64,000 nt of DNA from FEN-1279 sp964400285 (GTDB lineage Bacteria > Bacteroidota > Ignavibacteria > Tepidaquicellales > Tepidaquicellaceae), in contig CAYNTK010000001.1 in assembly GCA_964400285.1 (NCBI GenBank), positions 372,001 through 436,000 of the forward strand. The letters are read 5' to 3'. Position 1 is the first letter of the stretch. Every line of letters begins with the position of its first letter. The notes beneath the pieces are model-generated. The model worked only from the letters and a program-made list of their open reading frames with translations, did no database searches and was not told where the DNA came from. This document shows positions 44,261 to 52,859 of the stretch, piece after piece. A program made the translations under genes and the position numbers.

Positions 44261-44445
44261 AATATTTAGTTTTAGTTAATAAAAGAAGTTGTGAATTAAA
44301 TGATAAATAAATATATATTATATTAATATATTATATATAAAAATTGACAAAAAAAATTTAAAAATAATATTAATTCTTTCACTATGGGAAATTCATAATT
44401 TTTTTTTAAAATGTCAATATAATAATTATTTCTTATTTACCTATT

Positions 44446-46083
44446 TTACATTCTTTCGGGAGAATTGATACCTATTATATTAAATCCATCTTTAAGAATT
44501 TTTTTGGTAGCTTTACAAATGCACAAACGTGTATATGCAAGTTCAGGATTATCAAGGTCAAGAACTCTATTATTATGATAAAATTTATGAAAAGATTCTG
44601 CAACGATGTTCAAGTAGTTTATAAATTTATGAGGTTCGAGCATACGTGCTGCATCTTTGACTTCATCAGGAAATTTAGACAAAGTTTTGATAAGTTTTAT
44701 TTCGTATTCGTTTGAAATTAAATCTAAATTTATTTTCAAATTCTTTTTATAATTATTAAAATTTTCATCTGCATTTCTTAAAATACCACAAATTCTTGCA
44801 TAAGCATATTGTAAATAATATACTGGATTTTTTTCAGACTGGTCTTTTGCAAGTTCAATATCAAAATCAAGGTGTGTATTAGCTGCTCTCATAATAAAGA
44901 AAAACTGTGTTGCATCAATACCAACATCTTCAATTAAATCCTCAAGATAATATACATTATCGTTACGTTTACTCATTTTAAATGACTCACTTCCTTTTTT
45001 AAAAGTGACCATTTGATGTAAAATAACTTTTATATTATCAATATTATAACCAGCAGATTCAACCCCATATAATACTTCTTTATAAGTATCAAAATGGTCA
45101 GAGCCAAATATGTCAATTATTAAATCATAATTTCTATTTATTTTATCAATGTGATAAGCCATATCAGGCAATCGATATGTAGGCTCGCCAGTAGCTTTTA
45201 TTATTACTTTATCCTTATCAAATTTTTTTTCATCCATTTTCAACCAAGTGGCTCCATCTTTTTCATAAGAAAGATTTTTTTCTTTAAAAGTATTTATTAA
45301 AAAATCAATGTTCTTGTTTTTATATAATGTTGATTCGTTAAAAAAAATGTCGTGTTTAATCCCGAATTTTTCGAGTGTAGATATAATTTTTTTAAAATTT
45401 TCTTTCTCGCCAAAATTTTTAAAAAATTCAATATCATTAGAATTAATAAAACTATTTTTATGTTCAGAATAAATTTTATTTGCAATTTCTTTAATATATT
45501 CGCCAACATATCCATCTTCAGGAAAAGGAAATTCAGGATTGAAAATTTGTTCATATCTTGCCTGAATAGATTTCGCAAGATTATCCATTTGTTTGCCTGC
45601 ATCGTTATAATAATATTCTCTTGTAACTGAATAACCAGTATATTCAAGAAGATTTGAAATAGCTTTACCCAGACATACCTGTCTTCCGTGACCAGCATGA
45701 AGTGGACCAGTAGGATTTGCACTAACCCACTCTACATTAGCAGTTTTACCTGAATTTATATTAAGACTTTTTGAAATAAAATTTTCATCGAGGATATTTA
45801 ATAATTCTTTTTTATAATAGTTTTCTGAAATAAAAAAATTTATAAATCCTGGTCCAGCAATTTCAGTCTCTTCTATATAATCTAAATTTAATTTAATATT
45901 ATCAATGATTGACTTTGCTATGTCTTTTGGGTTTTTCTTCAATTCTTTGGAAATTAACAAAGCAATATTAGAAGATAGATCTCCAAATTTTGTATCTTTA
46001 GGTTCTTCAATTGTAAATTCTATAATTGGATAATTTAAAACATTTAAAGTATTTATTATATTTGATTTAATATAATCTTTCAA
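44446..46083 (-). CDS. argS: Arginine--tRNA ligase
   Basis: This class I aminoacyl-tRNA synthetase has 545 residues. The HIGH motif is HAGH in NPTGPLHAGHGRQ (near residue 130) and the KMSKS equivalent is KMSKRND (near 365). The N-terminal additional domain and the C-terminal DALR anticodon-binding domain are both present. Length is normal. It follows the epimerase gene 19 bases apart on the same strand. Confidence 0.98.
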   Translation of the reverse strand: MKDYIKSNIINTLNVLNYPIIEFTIEEPKDTKFGDLSSNIALLISKELKKNPKDIAKSIIDNIKLNLDYIEETEIAGPGFINFFISENYYKKELLNILDENFISKSLNINSGKTANVEWVSANPTGPLHAGHGRQVCLGKAISNLLEYTGYSVTREYYYNDAGKQMDNLAKSIQARYEQIFNPEFPFPEDGYVGEYIKEIANKIYSEHKNSFINSNDIEFFKNFGEKENFKKIISTLEKFGIKHDIFFNESTLYKNKNIDFLINTFKEKNLSYEKDGATWLKMDEKKFDKDKVIIKATGEPTYRLPDMAYHIDKINRNYDLIIDIFGSDHFDTYKEVLYGVESAGYNIDNIKVILHQMVTFKKGSESFKMSKRNDNVYYLEDLIEDVGIDATQFFFIMRAANTHLDFDIELAKDQSEKNPVYYLQYAYARICGILRNADENFNNYKKNLKINLDLISNEYEIKLIKTLSKFPDEVKDAARMLEPHKFINYLNIVAESFHKFYHNNRVLDLDNPELAYTRLCICKATKKILKDGFNIIGINSPERM

Positions 46084-46102
46084 TTTTTCTATTTTTAATT
46101 TT

Positions 46103-47083
46103 TTAAAGCCAATTCATTTTTTTATACCATTCGATAGTTTTAGCGAAAGATTCTTCGAGAGTATATAATTCTTTAAATCCAAGTTCATTTTTTGCTTTTA
46201 TATTAGAAAAGACCCATTTTTTTCTTGTTATATCGAAACATTTTTCTATATTTAGAGTAGTAGCATTTTGAGAAAAAATCGAGAAAAACTGTGCAATCGC
46301 TCCAACAATATATACGATAAAATGAGGAATTCTCAATTTTAATGCTTTTTTTCCGAGCAGCTTAGATGTAATATTTCCAATTTCATTCCAATTATATTCT
46401 TTATCTGAACAAATAAAATATATACTTCCACTTTTTGTAACTTTTTCAGTTGCAAGTATAATTCCATTTATAAGGTCTTCTATATAAATCAAGCTTAAAT
46501 ATTTTTCTCTAAATCCTATTACACTATTAAGACCTTTAGCAAAAGTTTTAAAATAAACCAGAATTTCTGTATCTCTTGGACCAAAAACTGCAGGTGGTCT
46601 GATTATTACAACGGGAAATTTATCTTTATATTTTAAGACTTCATCTTCAGCAAGTTTTTTTGTAATACCGTAAGTTGTTTTTGGTTTGCATTCATATTCT
46701 TCATCCATTGGTTTATCATCAGGATTAGGACCACAAACAGCACCCGAAGAAATGTGAATAAATTTTTTTATATTTGGATTATTTTTTAAAGTAATTTCGA
46801 GTAAGTTTTTTGTTGCTAGATAGTTTCCTTTTTTAAAACCTTCTTTTGTTTTTGATTTAACAACTCCTGCAACGTGAAATACATAATCCATATCTTTGAT
46901 AACACTGGATAAAACATCGTTAGAAAATAAATCACCTTCAATAAAATGAAAATTTTTATTATTGAGCCAACGTAAATTTGAAGTTTTACGAATAAGGCAA
47001 TATACTTCATAATTTTTCTTAAGAAGTGAGTCTGCTAAATGACTTCCAACAAAACCACTTGCACCTGTTATAAGAGCTTTCAT
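46103..47083 (-). CDS. NAD-dependent epimerase/dehydratase (candidate ketosphinganine/ceramide reductase)
   Basis: This is an extended SDR of 326 residues. The Rossmann motif is TGASGFVGSHLADSLL (residues 6-21) and the catalytic YxxxK is TYGITKK (near 155). In some bacteria a similar extended SDR (CerR type) acts in sphingolipid synthesis, next to serine palmitoyltransferase. Here the gene is divergently placed 101 bases from the palmitoyltransferase-like gene at 47185, which is the basis for the functional guess. Sugar epimerase or lipid dehydrogenase roles remain possible. A shared promoter region is expected in 47084-47184. Confidence 0.75.
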   Translation of the reverse strand: MKALITGASGFVGSHLADSLLKKNYEVYCLIRKTSNLRWLNNKNFHFIEGDLFSNDVLSSVIKDMDYVFHVAGVVKSKTKEGFKKGNYLATKNLLEITLKNNPNIKKFIHISSGAVCGPNPDDKPMDEEYECKPKTTYGITKKLAEDEVLKYKDKFPVVIIRPPAVFGPRDTEILVYFKTFAKGLNSVIGFREKYLSLIYIEDLINGIILATEKVTKSGSIYFICSDKEYNWNEIGNITSKLLGKKALKLRIPHFIVYIVGAIAQFFSIFSQNATTLNIEKCFDITRKKWVFSNIKAKNELGFKELYTLEESFAKTIEWYKKMNWL

Positions 47084-47184
47084 ATTTTCTTAAATTATAA
47101 CATAGAAATTATCAATAATAATATGTATTTTCTATGATAATTTTTATATAAATAATATTTAAATAATTTTTCATAAAACGGATA

Positions 47185-48378
47185 ATGGATCTTTTTCAAA
47201 AATGTTACAATTTTACAAGAGCAGATGAGGTAAAAGCATTAGGAGTTTATCCTTATTTTAGGGCAATAGAACAAAATGAAGGACCGGTTGTCAATATTGA
47301 AGGAAGACCTGTGATAATGGCTGGTTCGAATAATTATCATGGCTTAACAATACATCCAAAGGTTTTAGAAGCAGCACAAAAGGCACTTAAGCAATACGGG
47401 ACAGGATGTTCGGGTTCAAGATATTTGACAGGGACACTCGATTTACATATCAGATTAGAAGAAAAACTTGCGGATTTTATAGGTAAAGAAGCGGTATTAT
47501 TATATTCAACAGGATATCAAACTGCACAAGGAGTAATACCAACCCTTGCAATAAAAGGGGAATATGTTGTTTCGGATAAAGATAATCATGCAAGTATAGT
47601 TGCAGGAAATTTAATGGCAAAGGGAAGTTTTTGTGATGTAAGAAGATATCAGCATAATGATATGAGAAGTTTGGAAACGGTTTTAAAGTCGTTACCGTTA
47701 GAAGCAGGCAAGATTGTAGTATCTGATGGAGTATTTTCAACCACAGGGGAAATTGTAGAATTACCTGAACTTGTAAGAATATGTAAAAAATATAATGCAA
47801 GGTTAATGATAGATGATGCACATTCGACTGGTGTAATTGGAAAGGGTGGAAGAGGAACTGCATCGGAATTTGGTTTAGATAAAGAAGTCGATATGATAAT
47901 GGGAACATTTTCAAAGACATTTGCTTCTCTTGGAGGGTTCATTGGTTCGGAAAAGCCTGTTATTAATTATTTAAAACATCATTCGTCAGCATTAATTTTT
48001 TCAGCATCTCCGACACCAGCGGCGGTAGCAGCAGCAGAAGCAGCCCTTGAAATTTTAAAAGCAGAACCTGAAAGAGTGGAAAGATTAGCAAAGAATGCAA
48101 AAAAAATGAGAGAGGGTTTTAGAGCTATGGGATTTAGGACACTTGAAGGTAAAACCCCAATTGTTCCAGTTATTTTAGGTGAAGATATGTTAGTATTTCA
48201 ATTTTGGCGAAAACTTTTTGATGCTGGTGTTTTTGTGAACGCTTTCGTTTCACCTGGTGTTCCCCAAAATCTTGCAATGCTTAGAACTTCATATATGGCA
48301 ACTCATGAAGATAAACATTTAGATAAAATTCTTGAAATATTTGGTGATATTGGTAGAGAGATGGGAATTATTAATTAA
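47185..48378 (+). CDS. Serine palmitoyltransferase-like PLP enzyme (alpha-oxoamine synthase)
   Basis: This PLP-dependent synthase of 397 residues condenses an amino acid with an acyl-CoA. Lys244 in GTFSKTFASLGG holds PLP; His135 (DNHASIV) and Asp210/His213 (DDAHSTG) are the PLP-stacking and contact residues. The N-terminal ALGVYPYFRAIE block and YGTGCSGSRYLTGTLDLHIRLE are much like the Bacteroides serine palmitoyltransferase. Related enzymes make KAPA (biotin) or 2-amino-3-ketobutyrate. The VYPYFR start, divergent reductase and absence of biotin genes favour sphingolipid synthesis. Confidence 0.8.
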   Translation: MDLFQKCYNFTRADEVKALGVYPYFRAIEQNEGPVVNIEGRPVIMAGSNNYHGLTIHPKVLEAAQKALKQYGTGCSGSRYLTGTLDLHIRLEEKLADFIGKEAVLLYSTGYQTAQGVIPTLAIKGEYVVSDKDNHASIVAGNLMAKGSFCDVRRYQHNDMRSLETVLKSLPLEAGKIVVSDGVFSTTGEIVELPELVRICKKYNARLMIDDAHSTGVIGKGGRGTASEFGLDKEVDMIMGTFSKTFASLGGFIGSEKPVINYLKHHSSALIFSASPTPAAVAAAEAALEILKAEPERVERLAKNAKKMREGFRAMGFRTLEGKTPIVPVILGEDMLVFQFWRKLFDAGVFVNAFVSPGVPQNLAMLRTSYMATHEDKHLDKILEIFGDIGREMGIIN

Positions 48379-48421
48379 TATAAAATTAATTTGTTGTAGA
48401 TAAATTGAAAAAAAAAATTTA

Positions 48422-48459
48422 AGCTTTGTAAATTTTCTATTTTACAAAGCTATTTTTTT
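48422..48459 (+). terminator. Intrinsic terminator of the 47185 gene
   Basis: AGCTTTGTAAA (48422-48432) pairs with TTTACAAAGCT (48441-48451), followed by ATTTTTTTT. A strong and standard terminator, 43 bases after the stop. Confidence 0.9.
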
Positions 48460-48512
48460 TATAATAAATTTATTTAAATTTTTGTATTTTTGAAAATTAA
48501 ATGAAATGAAAT

Positions 48513-48935
48513 ATGATGAATTATTTTAAATTAGCCTTTTTGGGATTTGTTGTTTTAAGCTTTATTTCCTGTGGAAAAAATGATGTCGTTAAAAAAATAG
48601 AAAAAAAAATTGAAATTGAAAATGCTGGAGATGAAATTGATACAGTTGAATTGACACCTCAAGAAGAATTTAGTTCTGCATTGGTTAGTGATATTTTGGA
48701 TGTTTATGATGAAGAATTACAAATTTATCTCGAAGAAGAAATTTATCCGATTGCATCAAAATCAAATAAAATAACAATAGATAAGATATCGTCTTCATTA
48801 TATTTATTACAATATGAGGAAAATGGTAATAGCAAAAATTTATTGATACAAAAGTTTTATAATCCTATAAAAAAAGATTTCTTTTTCGATAAGCGAGAAG
48901 TTCAAAATGATGCAATAAGACAATTTTTAAAATGA
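48513..48935 (+). CDS. Hypothetical lipoprotein
   Basis: A 140-residue protein with a lipoprotein signal (SFISC, lipid Cys20) and a strongly acidic mature part. Two helical stretches (EFSSALVSDILDVYDEELQIYLEEE and SKNLLIQKFYNPIKKD...) suggest a small folded domain. No family recognised. Its 3' end overlaps the next gene by 4 bases (ATGA), so it is the first gene of an operon with a kinase-like protein and dCMP deaminase. Confidence 0.6.
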   Translation: MMNYFKLAFLGFVVLSFISCGKNDVVKKIEKKIEIENAGDEIDTVELTPQEEFSSALVSDILDVYDEELQIYLEEEIYPIASKSNKITIDKISSSLYLLQYEENGNSKNLLIQKFYNPIKKDFFFDKREVQNDAIRQFLK

Positions 48936-49471
48936 ATCAAAAGAGAATAATAGCAGTAGTGGGAATGTGTGGCTCGGGGAAATCCGAAGCCGTAAAGTAT
49001 TTTGTTAATAAAGGTTATAGGAAAGTTTATTTCGGTGATGTTGTGATTAGGGAATTGAAAAAACTGGGTTTGGAAATAAATGAAGCTAACGAAAGAAAAG
49101 TAAGAGAAGAATTAAGAAAAAAATTTGGTATGGGTGTAATGGCATTACAAAGTATTGATTTAATAAAAGAGTATTTTGAAATCGGTAATGTCGTTATAGA
49201 AAGTATGTATTCGTGGGAAGAATTTAAGATAATAAAAGAAGAATTTGGTGAATTATTTGAAGTAATTGCAATTTACACAACAAAGAAATTAAGATATGAG
49301 AGATTAGCCAAAAGAGGATTTAGGCCTTTAACCGTAGAAGAAGCTATATCTCGAGATATAAGTGAAATTGAAAATCTCGAAAAAGGAGGACCGATTTCAT
49401 TCGCGGATTATACTATAATTAACGATACAAGTTTGGAAAATCTAAATAAAAATTTGGAGAAATTATTTTGA
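48932..49471 (+). CDS. P-loop nucleotide kinase-like protein (UPF0200/AAA_18 type)
   Basis: A 179-residue P-loop protein: Walker A GMCGSGKS at residues 11-18, a lid-like region with REELRKKFGMGV, and an adenylate-kinase-like second half (FEVIAIYTTKKLRYERLAKRG, RDISEIENLEKGG, FADYTIINDTS). The arrangement resembles archaeal UPF0200 and dephospho-CoA-kinase-like enzymes. It overlaps the lipoprotein gene by 4 bases at its start and dCMP deaminase by 4 bases at its end, so a role in deoxynucleotide metabolism is suggested. The substrate is unproven; the gene is intact. Confidence 0.75.
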   Translation: MNQKRIIAVVGMCGSGKSEAVKYFVNKGYRKVYFGDVVIRELKKLGLEINEANERKVREELRKKFGMGVMALQSIDLIKEYFEIGNVVIESMYSWEEFKIIKEEFGELFEVIAIYTTKKLRYERLAKRGFRPLTVEEAISRDISEIENLEKGGPISFADYTIINDTSLENLNKNLEKLF

Positions 49472-49959
49472 AAAGAAAAGATTACATTAGTTGGGATGAA
49501 TATTTTATGGGTATAGCATTACTTTCTGCATTACGGAGTAAAGATCCGAATACCCAAGTTGGTGCGTGTATTGTAGGAAAGAATAATAAGATAGTCGGAA
49601 TTGGGTATAATGGTTTTCCAATAGGTTGTAGTGATGATGAATTTCCTTGGGAAAGGAAAGGTAAAAATCCAAACGATACAAAGTATCCTTATGTAGTTCA
49701 CGCTGAAGCGAATGCAATATTGAACTCGACGAAAGATTTGCATGGAGCAAGATTATATGTTGGATTATATCCTTGTAATGAATGTGCAAAATTGATAATA
49801 CAATCTGGTATAGTAGAGATAATATATTTATCTGATAAATATAAAAATACAGATTCAACTAAAGCAGCAAGGAAAATGTTCGAGAAAGCAGGTGTAAAAG
49901 AAAAGCAATTGATTCTTAAAAATAAAATTATCAAATTAGATTACGAAAAAGTTCTTTAG
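49468..49959 (+). CDS. Deoxycytidylate (dCMP) deaminase
   Basis: This zinc enzyme makes dUMP from dCMP for dTMP synthesis. The zinc ligands are His78 (HAEANAIL) and Cys103/Cys106 (PCNECAKL), with Glu80 the proton shuttle. The motif IVGIGYNGFPIGC and 163-residue length are typical. The start is TTG at 49468, within the end of the preceding gene. Confidence 0.93.
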   Translation: MKRKDYISWDEYFMGIALLSALRSKDPNTQVGACIVGKNNKIVGIGYNGFPIGCSDDEFPWERKGKNPNDTKYPYVVHAEANAILNSTKDLHGARLYVGLYPCNECAKLIIQSGIVEIIYLSDKYKNTDSTKAARKMFEKAGVKEKQLILKNKIIKLDYEKVL

Positions 49960-49967
49960 AATAATAT

Positions 49968-50132
49968 TCTGGTTCACTACTGAAACGGTGATTAATAGGG
50001 AATCCGGTGAAATTCCGGAACTGTCCACGCAACTGTAATTGTGAAGATTAGTCTAACTTTTTTGCCACTGTTCTATTTAATGGATGGGAAGGCAGACTAA
50101 AAATTGCACATAAGTCAGGAGACCTGCCCGAA
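49968..50132 (+). ncRNA. Cobalamin (adenosylcobalamin) riboswitch
   Basis: The aptamer runs from about 49968. It has the conserved GGTGATTAATAGGGAATCCG stretch, then GTGAAATTCCGGAACTG and a CACGCAACTGTAATTG core, and ends in the B12 box AGTCAGGAGACCTGCC at 50113-50128. It precedes btuB with a terminator between them, so binding of adenosylcobalamin should lower expression. Confidence 0.95.
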
Positions 50133-50182
50133 TATATATTTCATATTCTTCGATGGAAAAGAATAATTGAATAATTAAGATT

Positions 50183-50250
50183 AAAACTCTTTTTTTCTTC
50201 ATAAGTTTTTCCGTTTTAAGGATATGAAGGCAAAAAGAGTTTTTTTATTT
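50183..50250 (+). terminator. Riboswitch expression platform: intrinsic terminator
   Basis: AAACTCTTTTT (50184-50194) pairs with AAAAAGAGTTT (50232-50242); further in, CTTCAT (50197-50202) pairs with ATGAAG (50224-50229). A T-run follows (50239-50250) only 5 bases from the btuB start. Transcription termination is thus the likely control. Confidence 0.9.
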
Positions 50251-50254
50251 AGAA

Positions 50255-52171
50255 ATGAAATTAAAATATTTATACATATTATTACTTTTTTATCAGGGGA
50301 TTAACATTGCACAAGTGTCTTCGTCAAAAGATACAGTATTCAAAACTGAAGAAATAAATGTTATAAGTAATCGTATAGAAACAAGTATTTTCTGGTCACC
50401 TACATCAATCAATTTAATAGATGGCAGACAGATAAATTCAAGTAATGGAGAGCGTCTTTCGGATATTCTCAAGTCATCAGGGAATGTTTTTATAAAATCT
50501 TACGGTAGTAATGCTTCTTTAAATACGATATCGTTTAATGGACTTGGAGCCGAGCATACACTGATTTTAATAGATGGTTGTAAAATAAATTCTATTCAGA
50601 ATTCACAAACCGATTTATCTATTATTCCAAAAGATAAAATTGAAAAGATAGAAATTTTAAATAACGGTGCAAGTTCAGTTTATGGAAGCAATGCAATAGG
50701 AGGAGTTGTAAATATTATAACAAAAGATAAACTTAATGATAAAGCAAAATATAAAATAACAGGAAACTATGGCTCATTCGGTCAGCAAAAAATAATAGCT
50801 GAATATTTAAATTCTATAGATAATTTAAATTTCGATGTTTTATATTCTCAGGAAAAAGCAAAAGATAATTTTAAATATTATTATAACAATGGTATCGAAA
50901 AAGTAATTAAGGAAAGAGTAAATAATGATTTTAATATGAGTCATTTTTATTTAAATCTTGATTATAAATTTAATTTAGAAAATGAGATTAAATATACATC
51001 AGGATACTATGTACAGAGAAGGAATTTACCTGGAATGGAAACTGGAACTCCTGCTTCGTTTTCTGAACAAAAAGATTTTAATTGGAATAATAAACTTAGT
51101 ATCAAACATATTTTTCATAAAGATTTCGAATTAATTTCAGAAGTAAATTATCAAAATAATTTAATGAAGTATAAGGATATTATAAGTAATGACTTTTACA
51201 AAAATTTAGTTTTGTCGAACACTTCATTAATTAATTACAAAAAAAATAATTTTAAAAATACTTCAGGATTTGAAATCGTTTATACTGAATTAAACACAGG
51301 CAATTATGAATCTTTTGTACATAGAAATCAGTATGGTATTTTTTCTTCATCAGAGTACAATTTTGGTAGTAAATTGAAAATCTTTCCATCAATTCGATAT
51401 GACTTTATTAATGACATAAGTAAAAATATTGTAACAGGAAAATTTGGTATTAATTTAAGAACGTTTGACAAATTAAGTTTAAATATTCGTTCGAGCATAG
51501 GAAATAATTATAGTGCTCCGACATTCAATGAGTTATATTGGTTGAAATCAGGTGATAAAAATTTAAAAGCAGAAAAATCTATAAATTTTGATGCAGGAAT
51601 AATTTTAGGTATTAATTTTATTTTTGAAAATATTTTTGAATTAAATTATACAAAAATAAAGCTCAATGATAAAATTGTATGGAAACCAGCGGAAAATGGA
51701 TTATGGAAACCTTTTAATTTAGATAAATCGGAATCAGATATTTTTTCTTTTACTGCAAAGTTCAAAAAAAACATTACGAAAGAAATCAATATAAATTTGG
51801 ATTATAATTATACATATAATAGCTCTAAGAAGATATCGGAAGATTATCCAGGTGACCTTTCATACGGTAAACAAATATTTTATATTCCAATAGAAATATC
51901 GAAAATAAATTTCAATTTAGGTTATAAGGACGCTGGAATTAATTTATTTTATAGTTTTTTAGGTAAACGATATTCCGATTTTGAAAATAAAGTCAGGTTA
52001 CCTGTAATTGATTTGTTAGATGGTAATTTATACTATTCATTCAAATTAAGTGAATTAATTCTAAAAACAAAACTCGAAATTAATAATATTCTAAATCAAG
52101 ACTATAATATTATATCTGGGTATCCTATGCCCCTTAGAAATTATAAATTTATAATAAGTTTAATTTATTAA
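50255..52171 (+). CDS. btuB: TonB-dependent outer-membrane vitamin B12 receptor
   Basis: This is an outer-membrane gated barrel of 638 residues. It has a signal peptide (residues 1-19, ending NIAQ), a plug domain (about 25-160, with DILKSSGNVFIKSYGSNASLNT, LILIDGCKINS and GASSVYGSNAIGGVVNIITK) and a beta-barrel that ends in an aromatic residue. The cobalamin riboswitch in front of it and cobO after it mark it as the B12 transporter. Energy would come from TonB/ExbBD elsewhere in the genome. The stop and the next start are one base apart. Confidence 0.92.
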   Translation: MKLKYLYILLLFYQGINIAQVSSSKDTVFKTEEINVISNRIETSIFWSPTSINLIDGRQINSSNGERLSDILKSSGNVFIKSYGSNASLNTISFNGLGAEHTLILIDGCKINSIQNSQTDLSIIPKDKIEKIEILNNGASSVYGSNAIGGVVNIITKDKLNDKAKYKITGNYGSFGQQKIIAEYLNSIDNLNFDVLYSQEKAKDNFKYYYNNGIEKVIKERVNNDFNMSHFYLNLDYKFNLENEIKYTSGYYVQRRNLPGMETGTPASFSEQKDFNWNNKLSIKHIFHKDFELISEVNYQNNLMKYKDIISNDFYKNLVLSNTSLINYKKNNFKNTSGFEIVYTELNTGNYESFVHRNQYGIFSSSEYNFGSKLKIFPSIRYDFINDISKNIVTGKFGINLRTFDKLSLNIRSSIGNNYSAPTFNELYWLKSGDKNLKAEKSINFDAGIILGINFIFENIFELNYTKIKLNDKIVWKPAENGLWKPFNLDKSESDIFSFTAKFKKNITKEININLDYNYTYNSSKKISEDYPGDLSYGKQIFYIPIEISKINFNLGYKDAGINLFYSFLGKRYSDFENKVRLPVIDLLDGNLYYSFKLSELILKTKLEINNILNQDYNIISGYPMPLRNYKFIISLIY

Positions 52172-52172
52172 C

Positions 52173-52829
52173 ATGAAAAAAATAACAAATAACATATCTG
52201 CAGGAGGAAAAAAACTCCATGATAGAATGTTGAAAACAATTGAAGGTTATAAAAAACTTAAAGATGAAGATAAACATTGCATACACATATATTACGGTTA
52301 TGGAAAAGGAAAAACAACAAGCACTATTGGTTTGGCTATAAGAGCTATTGGAGCAGGTAAAAAAGTAATTATGATACAATTCGACAAAGGATATGATGGA
52401 AAAAATGAACATTATTCTGAAAGGAATGTCTTAAGGAAGTTAAAAGAAATTGGATACAATATAGAAATTTATGCAACTGGTTGTGAAAGAATGAATGCAG
52501 ATGGGACTTTCAGGTTTAAGAATACAAAAGATGATTTTACTGAAGCGAAGAAAGGATTAAAAATTGCAAAAGAATTTATTGTAAAAGGTTCACAAGATTT
52601 ATTGATATTGGACGAAGCAATTGCAGCAGTAGCTTACAATTTATTAGATAAAAAAGATATAGAGGATTTAATTGATTTATTTAAAAAACATAAGAAATTC
52701 GAATTGGTTTTTACAGGTCATAAGCTATGGGCAGGGTTAGCAGAAAAGGTCAATTTAATTACCGAAATGAGAAAGGTCAAGCATTATTTCGATGATGGCA
52801 TTCCAGCAAGAGAAGGTATTGAATTCTAA
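52173..52829 (+). CDS. cobO: Cob(I)yrinic acid a,c-diamide adenosyltransferase (CobO/BtuR type)
   Basis: This enzyme adds the adenosyl group from ATP to cob(I)alamin and corrinoids, making the coenzyme. The P-loop GYGKGKTTS lies at residues 42-50, with VIMIQFDKGYDGKNEHYSE and LLILDEAIAAVAYNLLDK characteristic of CobA/CobO. Length (218) is near the family norm. With btuB and the propeller protein it forms a B12 uptake and activation operon under the riboswitch. Confidence 0.93.
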   Translation: MKKITNNISAGGKKLHDRMLKTIEGYKKLKDEDKHCIHIYYGYGKGKTTSTIGLAIRAIGAGKKVIMIQFDKGYDGKNEHYSERNVLRKLKEIGYNIEIYATGCERMNADGTFRFKNTKDDFTEAKKGLKIAKEFIVKGSQDLLILDEAIAAVAYNLLDKKDIEDLIDLFKKHKKFELVFTGHKLWAGLAEKVNLITEMRKVKHYFDDGIPAREGIEF

Positions 52830-52859
52830 AAATATTTTTTAACCTTAATTAATATTATA

